The notes below the pieces were generated by a model. The model did no database searches. It was not told the DNA's origin and saw only the letters and a list, made by a program, of their open reading frames with translations. DNA of 64,000 bases from Flavobacteriaceae bacterium CRH (GTDB taxonomy: Bacteria > Bacteroidota > Bacteroidia > Flavobacteriales > Flavobacteriaceae), in contig LMAJ01000036.1 of assembly GCA_001507425.1 (NCBI GenBank), positions 54,647-118,646 of the forward strand, given 5' to 3'. The translations under genes and the position numbers were made by a program. Positions 24,381 to 33,191 of this stretch are shown here, one piece after another (positions within the stretch are counted from its first letter, which is position 1; the number at the start of each line of letters is the position of its first letter).

Positions 24381-26363
24381 TTATTTTATAATCATAGCCA
24401 AACCACCACCGCTTGCCAAACGATATGTTAGCTTAGTTGTCGAATCAACCGTAATAATTTCTCTTTTATAATCTACTGCAGCTTTATCTGCGTTTAAACC
24501 GTCTGAGAAAATTTCAGCTTCGAATTTTTTACCTTTTTCAAGGAAAGAAAAATCAATTGTAATTTCTCTGGAATCCCAATTTGTGATTGAACCTAAGTAC
24601 CAAGTAGTTGCTTTTCTTCTGGCAATCGAGACAAATTTTCCAACTTCGCCATTAAGAGAAATCGTTTCGTCAAAAGTGGTTGGAACTTTAGCAATAAAAT
24701 TGGTACTTTCCTGTTCCTTCATATAAGCTGTCGGACTATCGGCCATCATTTGTAAAGGCGCTTCAAAAATAGTGTAAAGTGCCAGTTGATGACATCTTGT
24801 TCCCTGACTTACCGGATTGGAATGACTTGGTTTGAATTCGCTTTTGGTTGCATTTCGCATCGCGCCTGGTGTATAATCCATTGGGCCGGCCATCATTCTG
24901 ATAAACGGAATGGTGCAATCGTATAACGGAACATCATCGTTTGGTGTCCATTTATTGTTTTCTAAACCTTTTACGCCTTCAAAATTCAAAATATTTGGGA
25001 AAGTTCTTTGAATTCCGGTTGGTTTGTACATGCCGTGGAAATCTAAAAGTAATTTATGATTTGCAGCCTTTTGTGAAATATCATAAACAGAATTCACCAT
25101 TTTAGCGTCGTCGCGATCAATAAAATCTACTTTAAAACCTTTAACGCCGAGTTTGGCATAATTTTCAAAAACTCCATCTATATTGTTATTCAAAGCCATC
25201 CATGAACTCCACAAAATAATCCCAACATTTTTTTCTTTTCCGTAGGCGATTAAAGCTTCGAGATCAACATTCGGATTGTGTTTCATAATGTCGGTTTCTA
25301 CACTCCAGCCTTCATCTAAAACTACATATTCCACTTTGTTTTTGGAGGCAAAATCGATGTAATATTTATAGGTTTGCGTATTGATTCCGGCTTTGAAATC
25401 GATATTATAAATATTCCAGTCGTTCCACCAATCCCAGGCCACTTTTCCGGGTTTTATCCACGAAATGTCTTTTATTTTTGAGGGTTCAGATAATTTTTGA
25501 ACCATATCATTATTGGCTAAATCAGAATCATTTTCAGAAATAACTATGGCTCTCCACGGAAAATTTCGTGTTCCTTTGGTTTTAACCAAATAATCTGCTC
25601 TTTGTGTAATTAGCTTGTTGAGGTTGTTAAATCCGCCGTTCGTTTCCTGAAGGGGATATTTAGAAAAACGAGATTCGAACCCGGATTTTGTGTTGTTATT
25701 CGTGACAAATAATCCCGGATAATCTTCGAGATTAGCTTCTAAGAAAACGGCTTTTTTATGGTTTTTATAATCAATTAAAAAAGGTAGAAAGGCTAAAGTA
25801 TCTTTGCTAAATTCACTGACTTTTTTGTTTTCGTAATGCGATTCAAACGATGAGATATAAGGGTCTTTCGGATTTCGTAAATCGCGTACGTATGGCATTA
25901 AAGTATTGTAATCTTCATCAAAGTTTAAAGTAACTTCTTCATTTTTAATGGTAATGTCTTTTTTCTTCTTCGTTATAAATCGATATGCAGCGCCATCATC
26001 AAAAACACGATATTCAATGCTGAAATCGTTTTTGAAATTTAAAGTAAGCTGATTATATTTATTTTGAACGGATTTCTTTTTATAAAATGGAGTTTCGAAT
26101 GAAGCATCAATACTTCCTTTCTTTGAATTTACAATTATAGCATTTTGCCCTAAAACAATATTTCCATCCAAAGTAAGAGACATTGGCGAAGATGCTAAAA
26201 TCAAATCTTTTTCATGCAGAATTGTCCACGAAATTTTATCATCTACAGCAACTCTAACTTCAATTTTTCCATCAGGAGATTTCAAAATAAAATCTTGCTT
26301 CTTTTGAGAAAAAGAAAGGTTTACGAATAAGAAAAACAGTAATATAGATATAGGTTTTTTCAT
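24381..26363 (-). CDS. glycoside hydrolase family 97, likely retaining alpha-galactosidase
   Basis: The start is ATG 26361-26363 (MKKPISILLFFLFVNLSFSQ, a signal peptide); the upstream open frame is ignored. The 660-residue enzyme has the GH97 layout: N-terminal beta domain, then a barrel with WNDWNIYNID, VLDEGWS and GVKGFKVDFIDRDD, then a C-terminal beta domain. Asp413 in KVDF is where retaining GH97 alpha-galactosidases carry the nucleophile; inverting SusB-type alpha-glucosidases lack it. This favours removal of alpha-galactose from galactomannan. It is the last gene of the minus-strand arm of the mannan locus. An alpha-glucosidase role cannot be fully excluded. Confidence 0.88.
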   Translation of the reverse strand: MKKPISILLFFLFVNLSFSQKKQDFILKSPDGKIEVRVAVDDKISWTILHEKDLILASSPMSLTLDGNIVLGQNAIIVNSKKGSIDASFETPFYKKKSVQNKYNQLTLNFKNDFSIEYRVFDDGAAYRFITKKKKDITIKNEEVTLNFDEDYNTLMPYVRDLRNPKDPYISSFESHYENKKVSEFSKDTLAFLPFLIDYKNHKKAVFLEANLEDYPGLFVTNNNTKSGFESRFSKYPLQETNGGFNNLNKLITQRADYLVKTKGTRNFPWRAIVISENDSDLANNDMVQKLSEPSKIKDISWIKPGKVAWDWWNDWNIYNIDFKAGINTQTYKYYIDFASKNKVEYVVLDEGWSVETDIMKHNPNVDLEALIAYGKEKNVGIILWSSWMALNNNIDGVFENYAKLGVKGFKVDFIDRDDAKMVNSVYDISQKAANHKLLLDFHGMYKPTGIQRTFPNILNFEGVKGLENNKWTPNDDVPLYDCTIPFIRMMAGPMDYTPGAMRNATKSEFKPSHSNPVSQGTRCHQLALYTIFEAPLQMMADSPTAYMKEQESTNFIAKVPTTFDETISLNGEVGKFVSIARRKATTWYLGSITNWDSREITIDFSFLEKGKKFEAEIFSDGLNADKAAVDYKREIITVDSTTKLTYRLASGGGLAMIIK

Positions 26364-26383
26364 CAAGTTTTGATTTGTTTTTC

Positions 26384-26463
26384 GTAGAGACGCACAGCTG
26401 TGCGTCTTATGCGCAACGAATATAATGTAAACGAAACGTAGACGCACTGCTGTGCGTCTCTAC
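26384..26463. repeat. GTAGAGACGCACAGC inverted repeat
   Basis: Perfect 15-base ends (26384-26398 and 26449-26463) enclose internal copies of the same ACGCAC/GTGCGT motif, so two adjacent hairpins or one long stem can form. The element fills the gap between the GH97 and GH5 genes. A fragment of the family is at about 523-546. Confidence 0.75.
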
Positions 26464-26487
26464 TTAAAATAGGGATAGATAATATTC

Positions 26488-27774
26488 TTATTTTTTCAAT
26501 TTCAAATTATAATTTTTTACAATTTCCAAAGTCGATTTATCTCCATTAAAAACAGAATTCAATCCTTGTGGTTCTTGCGGAGGATCTGTTGTTAGCGGTT
26601 CGCCGGGATTCCATTTTCCAGTTTCGTTGACCGCTTTTCCTTCACCACCGTATCCCCAGAAATTTGCTGCTTGTAAGGGACCGCCATTTTTATGACTTTC
26701 CAGGACTCTTCCAAAAATATAACTGTAAAACTGATCGCGATAAACAGAAGAAGCTCCCGCATTCAAATTTTCATTTTCTCTTGGCAAACCAAATTCTTCA
26801 ATAATAATTGGTCTTTTTAAATTATTAGCAACCTTAATATGATCGTCAATATATTTTCCGGCATTTTCTAATGTTGTTGGTAATGTATTTGCAGCATTAT
26901 CAGCTTTAAACCAGTTCCAGTTTTTTGGCCAAATATGCATGGTCAAATAATCGATATTCGGATTTTGATGCGTGCGTTCAAAAATTTCCATGCTGTCGTT
27001 CGAACTGTTTTTTCCTTCAGAACCAGTCGAAACCAAATGATTTTTATCTAAACTGTCAATTAAATTTACAATATTATTTAGCCAAACCGTAAATTTTGTT
27101 TCGTTTTCTACCGTAAAAAGTCTCGGTTCGTTCCCAACTTGCCACGCCATAATCGTGTTATCTTCGGTATATTTTTTTTTCGAATATTTATTTGTTCTTC
27201 CAATAATAAATTTCACATGATCTTCTAAAGCTTTCATACAAGGTTCACAACTATGAAATTGCTCGGTATACGACATAAATTGAGGCCACGTATTTGGAGC
27301 TATATTCGGAACCGGAATTGGTCCTTTGCCATTCCATTCCAGATATTGCGACATTCCGCCAGACCATTCCCAATTGTTTGTCAAATACAAAACCGCATAC
27401 ATTTTGCGTTTGCGCATTTCATTGATCAAAAAATCAAGTCCGTCAAGCAAATCTTCATCGTACTTTCCCTGTTCGTATTGAAGTGCTGGCCGAACCGTAA
27501 AATCATATTTTCCGCCATCGGCACCAACCAGAATACGTAAATTATCGATTCCGTTTTTTTGCATCAAATCCAGTTCGCGAAGCAACCTTTTTCGGTCGCC
27601 TATTTTTTTAGAAGCCAGCAAACTTCCGTACCAATAATTGGTTCCAATATAAGCGTAAGGTTTGTCGCCTTTGTAGAATTGTGTTCCTTTTACTGTAATT
27701 CTTTCCTGCGCGTTACAAGCGACTACAGAAAAAATTAAAGCTAATCCGAAGGTCTTTAGAAAATTATTTTTCAT
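26488..27774 (-). CDS. GH5 endo-beta-1,4-mannanase (subfamily 7-like), lipoprotein
   Basis: The protein has 428 residues with a lipoprotein signal ending SVVAC (Cys20), so an envelope-anchored enzyme is likely. GH5_7 features are AYIGTNYWYGSLL near 41, RILVGADGG near 80, acid/base Glu216 in WQVGNEPR, HIWPKNWNW near 280 and the nucleophile in IIIEEFG near 323-329. It cuts the mannan backbone internally. It lies between GH97 and a GH26 enzyme, with a repeat-filled gap on each side, so transcription across this part may be interrupted. Activity on glucomannan or mannobiose is also possible. Confidence 0.9.
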   Translation of the reverse strand: MKNNFLKTFGLALIFSVVACNAQERITVKGTQFYKGDKPYAYIGTNYWYGSLLASKKIGDRKRLLRELDLMQKNGIDNLRILVGADGGKYDFTVRPALQYEQGKYDEDLLDGLDFLINEMRKRKMYAVLYLTNNWEWSGGMSQYLEWNGKGPIPVPNIAPNTWPQFMSYTEQFHSCEPCMKALEDHVKFIIGRTNKYSKKKYTEDNTIMAWQVGNEPRLFTVENETKFTVWLNNIVNLIDSLDKNHLVSTGSEGKNSSNDSMEIFERTHQNPNIDYLTMHIWPKNWNWFKADNAANTLPTTLENAGKYIDDHIKVANNLKRPIIIEEFGLPRENENLNAGASSVYRDQFYSYIFGRVLESHKNGGPLQAANFWGYGGEGKAVNETGKWNPGEPLTTDPPQEPQGLNSVFNGDKSTLEIVKNYNLKLKK

Positions 27775-27788
27775 AATTTATTTTTTTA

Positions 27789-27880
27789 GGAGCTAATCCT
27801 GCTATCCGTTTCAATCTTTTGTGCCTCCCGAAGCCTCGGGACCGGCACAAAAGGATTTCCACTTCTATCAGGGCTATAGC
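27789..27880. repeat. AGCTAATCCTGCTATCCG...CAGGGCTATAGCT repeat
   Basis: A stem of TTTTGTGCC/GGCACAAAA (27817-27852) holds an inner palindrome, TCCCGAAGCCTCGGGA (27826-27841). The outer ends AGC-CCTG and CAGG-GCT also face each other. The inner 16-mer occurs in exact reverse complement near 58470. There is no ORF. Confidence 0.6.
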
Positions 27881-27922
27881 TTTAGGTTTCATAAGAAGTT
27901 TACTTCCATTCTTTTAGAATCT

Positions 27923-28023
27923 TGTCATTTCGAGGGAGGAGAAATCACACTAGAAACTCCGCAAACAAAATCGCCAATCTTTGTCGATTCACGTGTGTGA
28001 TTTCTCGTCCCTCGAAATGACAA
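27923..28023. repeat. ~100-bp hairpin repeat, GTCAT family, copy 3
   Basis: The ends TTGTCATTTCGAGGGA and TCCCTCGAAATGACAA are perfect complements. The core GAAACTCCGCAAACAAAATC resembles the other copies. The outer arms have the TTTCGA variant in place of CCTGA. It lies just after the stop of the GH26 gene. Confidence 0.85.
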
Positions 28024-28034
28024 AAAAGCAGTCG

Positions 28035-29282
28035 TTACTTCGGCAATTCATACATCTTCGGCAAAGAATTCAATAATGCCGATTTAGGCTTTTCTGCAAA
28101 TGTTTTAAAATCAGCTGCATTCGAAACGGATCCATTTGGGACATAATAGCCATCTTTCGTATTATTCCAAAACATGACATAACTTATGGATATAAGCGGA
28201 AGATCAAATGTTGGATTATCATTTAGGGCATTATATAAATTAGTAGAAAACCAATTAGTAATTGGAGGCGTTGTTGCAGTAACCTGATATCCAGTTTCTG
28301 TTAAAGCGGCAATTTTTACTTTATCGATAGCAATGTTAGACAGCATTTTAAGTTTTGCATTGGCTTTATTAACACCTGTAGTGCCCTGATTATTAAAATC
28401 ACCATAATTATCCATTCCTAAAACATCAACATATTTATCTCCCGGATAACGGCTTAAATACGTTTCGGGCGTAGAGTAGGAGTTGTCAGGCGAAAAAGCA
28501 TATAAAACGTTGTGAACACCTTTTGTGTTTTTTAAATAATCAACAGTAAACTGATATGCTTTTTTGTATTCTTCGGGAGTGCAAAAATTGGCGCCCCACC
28601 AAAACCAGCTTCCATCGAACTCATGAAAAGGCCTGAAAATGATCGGAATAAATTCTCCATTCGAACCTTTTAAATTCAAAAATACGCTGGCTACTTTATC
28701 TAGTTTTTTCTTGTACCATTCGTGATTGGCTCCGCCAGGTAAAATACTTTTAAAGGCGGTTGCTTTTTGATCTGCTGTCATATCTTCGGCATAGAAAGAA
28801 TCTTCGTTGTACGGTTCTCTCAAATGCCATGAAAAGGTATTGATGATTCCTTTTGCGTAAGCGGCTTTTACATCGCTGATTGTTTTTTGTTCTTGTTGAT
28901 AAAACCAGTTATCTGCCTGATTGTTATTATTTTTATCTGTAATAAAAATAAAATCAGAACCTAAAAGTGCAGGATCGAAACCTGTATTTTTTTTGATGTC
29001 TGAGTCTCCGGCAGCATCCTGATAAAAACTATTAAAAGCATCTTGTTGTCCAATGGCAATTTTGGTTTCAGATAATCTTTTTAAATTGTAAAATAAAGCT
29101 ACAGTTTCTTTGGTAGCAGTAGCATCGACCATATAGTTTGTAACATTTTTTGTGGTCATAGGATCATATTGTGTTGGCGGATCAACTATGATTTCGTTAT
29201 CTGATGCTTTGTCTGAGGAGCAACTTACCAGTGCTAAAAGTGATATGCTTAAAAATGCTATTTTTAGAAAAGTAGTTTTCAT
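28035..29282 (-). CDS. GH26 beta-mannanase, lipoprotein
   Basis: The protein has 415 residues with a lipoprotein signal ending ALVSC (Cys21) followed by an acidic linker, typical of surface lipoproteins. GH26 motifs are FSWHLREPYN near 149, FRPFHEFDGSWFWWG with acid/base Glu221, and ALTETGYQ with nucleophile Glu329. It should hydrolyse beta-1,4-mannan or short manno-oligosaccharides. It follows the epimerase gene by 4 bp, so it is co-transcribed with the cytoplasmic mannobiose pathway. A hairpin repeat follows the stop codon. Confidence 0.92.
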   Translation of the reverse strand: MKTTFLKIAFLSISLLALVSCSSDKASDNEIIVDPPTQYDPMTTKNVTNYMVDATATKETVALFYNLKRLSETKIAIGQQDAFNSFYQDAAGDSDIKKNTGFDPALLGSDFIFITDKNNNNQADNWFYQQEQKTISDVKAAYAKGIINTFSWHLREPYNEDSFYAEDMTADQKATAFKSILPGGANHEWYKKKLDKVASVFLNLKGSNGEFIPIIFRPFHEFDGSWFWWGANFCTPEEYKKAYQFTVDYLKNTKGVHNVLYAFSPDNSYSTPETYLSRYPGDKYVDVLGMDNYGDFNNQGTTGVNKANAKLKMLSNIAIDKVKIAALTETGYQVTATTPPITNWFSTNLYNALNDNPTFDLPLISISYVMFWNNTKDGYYVPNGSVSNAADFKTFAEKPKSALLNSLPKMYELPK

Positions 29283-29286
29283 TTTT

Positions 29287-30477
29287 TCAGGTTTTAATTC
29301 GGTTAATGAGTTCTAAACAGGCGCGGCTATTGTGATAAGGACATTTCCAAAAACCTGCTTTGTCTTTTTGTATCAAGGAATTATCGCGGTAAATCCCCCA
29401 AAACCATTCTCCATTTTTAGTATCGAGAATGTGTTTTTTTATAAATTCCCAATTTTTCAGAACAATATCTAAATAGTTTTCTTTCCCTGTTAATTGATAA
29501 GCGTTATAAAAACCAATTAAAGCTTCGGCCTGAACCCACCAATGCTTTTCGGCAATTAATTCGTTTTTTTCAGGATCAAATTCGTACCATAAACCGCCAT
29601 CATTATCCAGGCCTTCTTTGGTAACTTCTGCCATTTGAACGGCGTGTTTTTTATAATTGATAATCAGCGTTTCATCTTCTGAAATTTCGGCGCATTGTAA
29701 TAAAAGCCAGGCCGCTTCAATATCGTGACCGTAGGAGATAACGTCTGGTTTTTCAATCCAGTTTTCATTAAAAAATAAGCGTAAATGACCTGTTTTTGTA
29801 TTGATGAAATGTTTTTCTATCGTTTGTAATAATTCGATAATATCTTTTTGAAGCGTTTTATCTTTCCATACTTTAAACAAATTTGCATACGCTTCTACAA
29901 TGTGCAAATGTGTATTCATGGTTTTCTTTTCGTTGGCATCTTTATCGCTTAATCGTAAATCATCAATAGGCTGCCAATCGCGTGTAAAAGCTTCTAAATA
30001 ACCTTTGTTTGCAGGATCGTAACTGTGTTTCTGAATTCTTAAATATAAATTTATGGCTATGGCTAACGCTTTTTCGTCTTTTGAAATTACATAATATTCA
30101 GATAATCCATAAATGGCAAATGCTAAAGCGTAAATCTGATTTTTAGTGTCTTTTGGACTTGTGTCAGGATTGATACTCCAAAATAAACCTCCAAATTCCG
30201 GATCGTAAAAATATGCTGAAAGAAACTCAAAAGCGCGTTTGGCTATCTTTTTATGTTCTTCATTTTTAGTAATTTGATAACTTGAAGAGAAAGACCATAA
30301 AATTCTGGCGTTTAAAACAGAACCTTTTTCGGCATCTTCAATGCTATTTTCGTTACTATCAATCTGACCAATAAAACCGGTGTTTTTAGTATCGATTGCA
30401 TTTTTCGACCAATAGTCTAAAATTGAATCAAGTTCTGCCGATAATTCGGTTTTAAGTTGCTTTAGTTTTTCTGGCAC
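29287..30477 (-). CDS. mannobiose/cellobiose 2-epimerase (AGE family)
   Basis: The protein has 396 residues with an (alpha/alpha)6 barrel. The family histidines are present: His190 and His192 (NTHLHIVEAY), His251 (SYGHDIEAAW), His312 (EKHWWVQAEA) and His382 (PYHNSRACLEL). The start codon is GTG at 30475-30477, since no ATG lies nearby and the N-terminus fits the family. No signal peptide is seen, so it is cytoplasmic. It should convert beta-1,4-mannobiose to mannosyl-glucose, the substrate of the GH130 enzyme encoded 6 bp upstream. Cellobiose could also be a substrate. Confidence 0.92.
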   Translation of the reverse strand: MPEKLKQLKTELSAELDSILDYWSKNAIDTKNTGFIGQIDSNENSIEDAEKGSVLNARILWSFSSSYQITKNEEHKKIAKRAFEFLSAYFYDPEFGGLFWSINPDTSPKDTKNQIYALAFAIYGLSEYYVISKDEKALAIAINLYLRIQKHSYDPANKGYLEAFTRDWQPIDDLRLSDKDANEKKTMNTHLHIVEAYANLFKVWKDKTLQKDIIELLQTIEKHFINTKTGHLRLFFNENWIEKPDVISYGHDIEAAWLLLQCAEISEDETLIINYKKHAVQMAEVTKEGLDNDGGLWYEFDPEKNELIAEKHWWVQAEALIGFYNAYQLTGKENYLDIVLKNWEFIKKHILDTKNGEWFWGIYRDNSLIQKDKAGFWKCPYHNSRACLELINRIKT

Positions 30478-30483
30478 GATAAA

Positions 30484-31674
30484 TTATATTGCGTTGTTTT
30501 TCTCAATCTGGCTGATAATCGTTTCTACTGAACCTGCAGAAATAAAAGTATCAGCCGGAGCATTTGTAACGTAATCAACTAATTTTGCTACAGATGAAAC
30601 CGCAACATGCATTCTGGTGTCAGATGAAGCGTAATATACATAAACGGTTCCGTCAGTATCTTCAATCCATCCGTTAGAAAATAAAACATTCGATACATCT
30701 CCAACTCTTTCAATACCTTCTGGCCCCATAAAATGTCCGGCAGGAACGTGTGTTACTTTTGTAATATCTTGCAAATCTGTCATGAACATGTAAAGTGTGT
30801 AACGTAAACCGGCAGCGGTATTACGAACTCCATGCGCCAGATGCAGCCAGCCTTTTTCGGTTTTAATAGGAGCAGGGCCAAGACCATTTTTCAATTCATA
30901 AATCGTATGGTATTGTTTTCCGAAAATGATTTTCTCGTCTTTTACAACAGGATTTGTCATGTCATCCACATATCCCAAACCAATTCCGCCACCAGCGCCA
31001 ACATCAATAAAACCATCTTGCGGACGTGTATATAAAGCATATTTTCCGTTTACGAATTCCGGGTGCAAAACCACATTACGTTGTTGTCCTGTATTTGAAA
31101 TTAAATCCGGCAATCTTTCCCAATTTACCAAATCTTTAGAACGAACGATTCCGGCATTGGCAACAGCTGAACTTGTATCGCCTTTTGGTGCTTTGGGATC
31201 TTTTCTTTCGGTGCAAAAAATACCATAAACCCAGCCGTCTTCATGGTTTATCAAACGCATGTCGTAAACGTTTGTATCCGGTTCTTCGGTTTGTGGAATC
31301 ACGCATGGTTTATCCCAAAACTTAAAGTTATCGATTCCGTTTGGACTTTCCGCTATAGCGAAAAAAGATTTTCGGTCAATTCCTTCTACGCGAACGGCCA
31401 AAAGATATTTTCCATTCCATTTCATGGCACCGGCATTAAAAGCGGCATTTATTCCAATTCTTTCCTGTAAAAAAGGATTCGTTTGTTCATCTAAATCAAA
31501 ACGCCAGTTTAATGGTACATGTGCTGCGGTTACGACCGGATTTTTATAACGTTCGTATATGCCGTTTCCGGTATGGTCTTGTGGAGCATTTTTTTGCTCA
31601 ATTAGTGTTTTATGTTCTTTTTCTAATGCTGCTTTTCTATCTTGAAAAGTAGTCGAAGCGATTATTGTTGTCAT
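30484..31674 (-). CDS. GH130 4-O-beta-mannosyl-glucose phosphorylase
   Basis: The protein has 396 residues and no signal peptide. The GH130_1 pattern is seen in YKNPVVTAAHVPLNWRFDL, INAAFNAGAMKWNGKYLLAV, NVYDMRL with catalytic Asp138, and HFMGPEGIERVGDVSNVLFS. The known enzyme of this subfamily splits mannosyl-glucose with phosphate into mannose 1-phosphate and glucose. Here it completes the intracellular pathway with the 2-epimerase encoded directly after it and the transporter encoded before it. The saved phosphate bond makes the pathway energetically favourable. Confidence 0.93.
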   Translation of the reverse strand: MTTIIASTTFQDRKAALEKEHKTLIEQKNAPQDHTGNGIYERYKNPVVTAAHVPLNWRFDLDEQTNPFLQERIGINAAFNAGAMKWNGKYLLAVRVEGIDRKSFFAIAESPNGIDNFKFWDKPCVIPQTEEPDTNVYDMRLINHEDGWVYGIFCTERKDPKAPKGDTSSAVANAGIVRSKDLVNWERLPDLISNTGQQRNVVLHPEFVNGKYALYTRPQDGFIDVGAGGGIGLGYVDDMTNPVVKDEKIIFGKQYHTIYELKNGLGPAPIKTEKGWLHLAHGVRNTAAGLRYTLYMFMTDLQDITKVTHVPAGHFMGPEGIERVGDVSNVLFSNGWIEDTDGTVYVYYASSDTRMHVAVSSVAKLVDYVTNAPADTFISAGSVETIISQIEKNNAI

Positions 31675-31702
31675 AGCAATTGATTTCGGTATGGGTAATA
31701 AT

Positions 31703-33094
31703 TTAATGGGTCTGATCTCTTTTTTCGTTTAAATCTTGCTCTATAATTTGAAGTTTTTCTTCAGATAAAGGATAAAACAAAATAAAACTTACTGATATAA
31801 AAGCTGCTAATGCAGGTAATACGCTTAACATTAATTGAATTCCGTTTTGGGTTACTGCAGATTGCTCTACATTGGCCTGAAAGCCATAATAGCCCAAAAG
31901 CCATCCGGCTCCGGCTCCGCCAATCGTCCAGCCAAATTTTTGTGACATTGATGAAGCAGAGAAAACCAATCCCGTCGCTCTGCGGCCTTGTTTCCATTCA
32001 GAATAATCAGCACTATCGGCGTACATCGACCAGATTAATGGGAAAATACAACCGGCACAAATGCTGATTAAAACCTGAAAACTCATGATTAGGAGCACAT
32101 CTTCTTTTCCGAACAAATAGAAAATTAAACTCAGAATTGCGGCTAGCGCCATAGCGCCAAAAAAAGTATTTTTTTTACCAATTCTATTCGCGATTGGCGT
32201 TGCGATAATCACTCCAACGATATTAGCCGCTTGCCCCAAAACCAAATAAATAGAGGTTGGTGTCATGTGAAAATCTGTTCCAAAAAGCGAAAAATCGAAG
32301 TTTACGCTGCTGCTTACATAATATTTAAAATAATAAACGGCAGCACCATCACGGATTGAATTGAATACCAATGCGCCAATTCCGGCTCCTAGTAAAATCC
32401 ACCATGGTTTGTTTTTTAATAAATCTTTTAAATCTTCCTTTAGATTGGTTTGTTCGTCTGAAATTGGTTTTACTCTTTCTTTAGTAAAGAAAAAACAGCC
32501 CCAGAAAAAAGCAGTTGTAATAACTCCGAAAACTGAAATTGTTGCCAGCCAGCCTGTTTTAGAATTTAGGCTTCCGCCGAAGTAATTTACTAGCGGTTCA
32601 ATTAGCCAAAGAGCCAAAAGACTTCCTCCAAAGGCAAAAACCATTCGGTAAGATGATAAAGTGGTTCTTTCTTTTCTATCCGATGACATTACGCCTAAAA
32701 GTGAGGCATACGGAACATTGATTAAGGAATAAATCATCATCATGGCCGAATACGTTACATAGGCATATATTATTTTTCCTTTTTCGTCAAAATCCGGTGT
32801 ATAGAAAGTTAATACGCCAATTACGGCAAAAGGCACAGCAACCCAAAGTAAATAAGGCCTGAATTTTCCCCATTTCGATTTAGTTCTGTCTGCGATGATT
32901 CCAACAATTGGGTCAAAACACGAATCCCAAATTCGGGTAATTAAAAACATGGTTCCGACAATAGCAGGCGCCAAACCGAAAACATCGGTGTAGAAAAATA
33001 AGAGGTACATGCTGAAAATTTTCCAGAACATCGAAGAAGCGGCATCTCCAAGGCCGTAACCTATTTTTTCTTTTAAACTTACTTTTTCGTGCAT
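31703..33094 (-). CDS. GPH-type MFS sugar transporter
   Basis: The protein has 463 residues with twelve predicted membrane helices. The signature RIWDSCFDPIVGIIADRTKS near residues 49-68 and KWGKFRPYLLW belong to the glycoside-pentoside-hexuronide:cation symporter family. It probably moves mannobiose or a short manno-oligosaccharide from periplasm to cytoplasm with a cation. Its gene lies 28 bp before the GH130 gene. Together with GH130 and the epimerase it forms the inner-membrane and cytoplasmic part of mannan use. Confidence 0.9.
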   Translation of the reverse strand: MHEKVSLKEKIGYGLGDAASSMFWKIFSMYLLFFYTDVFGLAPAIVGTMFLITRIWDSCFDPIVGIIADRTKSKWGKFRPYLLWVAVPFAVIGVLTFYTPDFDEKGKIIYAYVTYSAMMMIYSLINVPYASLLGVMSSDRKERTTLSSYRMVFAFGGSLLALWLIEPLVNYFGGSLNSKTGWLATISVFGVITTAFFWGCFFFTKERVKPISDEQTNLKEDLKDLLKNKPWWILLGAGIGALVFNSIRDGAAVYYFKYYVSSSVNFDFSLFGTDFHMTPTSIYLVLGQAANIVGVIIATPIANRIGKKNTFFGAMALAAILSLIFYLFGKEDVLLIMSFQVLISICAGCIFPLIWSMYADSADYSEWKQGRRATGLVFSASSMSQKFGWTIGGAGAGWLLGYYGFQANVEQSAVTQNGIQLMLSVLPALAAFISVSFILFYPLSEEKLQIIEQDLNEKRDQTH

Positions 33095-33191
33095 TTAGGT
33101 TTTTTTTATGGTTTATTTAAATTTGGTTAGTTGTTTAGTTTTCGTGTGTTGAATTTTTTAGCACGCAGATGACGCTGGTTTAAGCGGATTT

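Noticed and set aside
30832..31470. plus-strand ORFs antisense to GH130
   Set aside because: No motifs, fully covered by a strong glycoside phosphorylase match.
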